DNA from: Modicisalibacter tunisiensis
Lineage (GTDB): Bacteria; Pseudomonadota; Gammaproteobacteria; Pseudomonadales; Halomonadaceae
DNA length: 64,000 bases
Direction: 5' to 3'
NCBI RefSeq assembly: GCF_020148005.1
Contig: NZ_JAGXFD010000002.1
Coordinates: 124,001-188,000, forward strand
A model generated the notes under the pieces. The model saw nothing but the letters and a program-made list of their open reading frames with translations, searched no databases and was not told where the DNA came from. Position numbers and translations under genes: made by a program. This document shows positions 63,727 to 64,000 of the stretch, in pieces. Positions within the stretch are counted from its first letter, which is position 1. Every line of letters starts with the position of its first letter.

Positions 63727-63923
63727 GATTCACTCCTTTCGCGATCCGTATGACTGATTGCTCGTGGTCTATGCTGTTGAGCAAGGCTATTGCCACCATA
63801 GACTGAGCCTCTTGCAGGTCGCCAAGTCAATTAGCAAACTAAACGAGAGCTGTGTACAGCGGCAAGGATTGCCTTGCCCGAAAACCGTATCGCGCAACGG
63901 CGCCCCAGATAACGGAGTTCGGC

Positions 63924-64000
63924 ATGACCAGTGACACTCGCATCGCCCCCATCGCACTGCCCGACACCCGCGCCCGACGCGTCATCGAGAGCCTGCTCGA
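63924..64000 (+). CDS. Start of an unidentified gene (partial, cut by window end)
   Basis: Only 25 codons are visible (MTSDTRIAPIALPDTRARRV then IESLL). The ATG at 63924 has a GGAG site seven bases upstream and the frame remains open to the window end, so translation is likely. Too little is present to name the product. The 197-base region before it, shared with the divergent MTH1187 gene, is lower in GC and probably carries both promoters. Confidence 0.5.
   Translation, partial: MTSDTRIAPIALPDTRARRVIESLL

Noticed and set aside
63727-63923. TPP riboswitch ahead of the MTH1187 thiamine-binding gene
   Set aside because: The conserved THI-box segments are not visible in the 197-base region on either strand.

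Overview
The window looks like a chromosomal segment of a moderately halophilic gammaproteobacterium, most likely Halomonas or a close relative (Halomonadaceae). The basis is very high GC with GC-rich third codon positions, acidic protein surfaces and linkers, gammaproteobacterial gene types (SlyD, YcjX/YcjF, RNase II, YeaC, GlpG-like rhomboid, ArgP/ArgO) and E. coli-like tRNAs. The assignment is inference from gene content, not from a database search. I see no insertion sequence, prophage, CRISPR array or rRNA; nearly everything is core or lineage-core metabolism.

Layout. 1-3.7 kb: start of a tripartite tricarboxylate transporter (tctC, reverse) diverging from its two-component regulator tctDE, which is coupled to an orphan periplasmic binding protein. 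3.7-8.8 kb: reverse-strand genes (DUF2797, YeaC, rhomboid protease, ApaH-like phosphoesterase, NAD kinase), then DUF1853. 8.8-21.8 kb: accessory metabolism and envelope genes: zinc alcohol dehydrogenase, EamA exporter, DUF6314, SlyD, a CDP-alcohol phosphatidyltransferase next to a membrane VTT/flavin-disulfide reductase fusion, exported MsrA, an MFS/LysR pair, an NlpC/P60 lipoprotein and a large DUF1266 protein with an internal duplication. 22-29.2 kb: gabT, small membrane protein, DUF924, a sodium/solute symporter, YcjX-YcjF, universal stress protein.

29.3-34.6 kb is an NAD-linked molybdenum formate dehydrogenase operon (fdsG-B-A-D) without fdsC. RNase II (rnb) follows at 35.7 kb. An AT-rich leader then precedes a 624-residue beta-helix/RTX/CBM2-like protein (38.0-39.9 kb), the most unusual gene here. 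40.0-53.3 kb is a TCA-cycle block: sdhCDAB-sucAB-lpd-sucCD on the reverse strand, diverging from gltA, with clear sigma70 promoters on both sides and a dense dyad cluster between them. SucB carries two lipoyl domains.

53.3-54.2 kb is a non-coding region with DnaA-box-like sequences, followed by tRNA-Glu(TTC), tRNA-Ala(GGC) and gltX. The remainder holds an SDR, a LysR regulator, a two-domain XRE regulator, a small acidic protein, HPPD (tyrosine catabolism), the argO/argP pair, glutathione-independent formaldehyde dehydrogenase, a thiamine-binding MTH1187 protein and the start of one more gene. Formaldehyde dehydrogenase and formate dehydrogenase together could oxidise C1 units to CO2 with NADH production. 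The succinyl-CoA, succinate and citrate steps would draw on the products of tct citrate uptake, GABA transamination and tyrosine breakdown encoded nearby.
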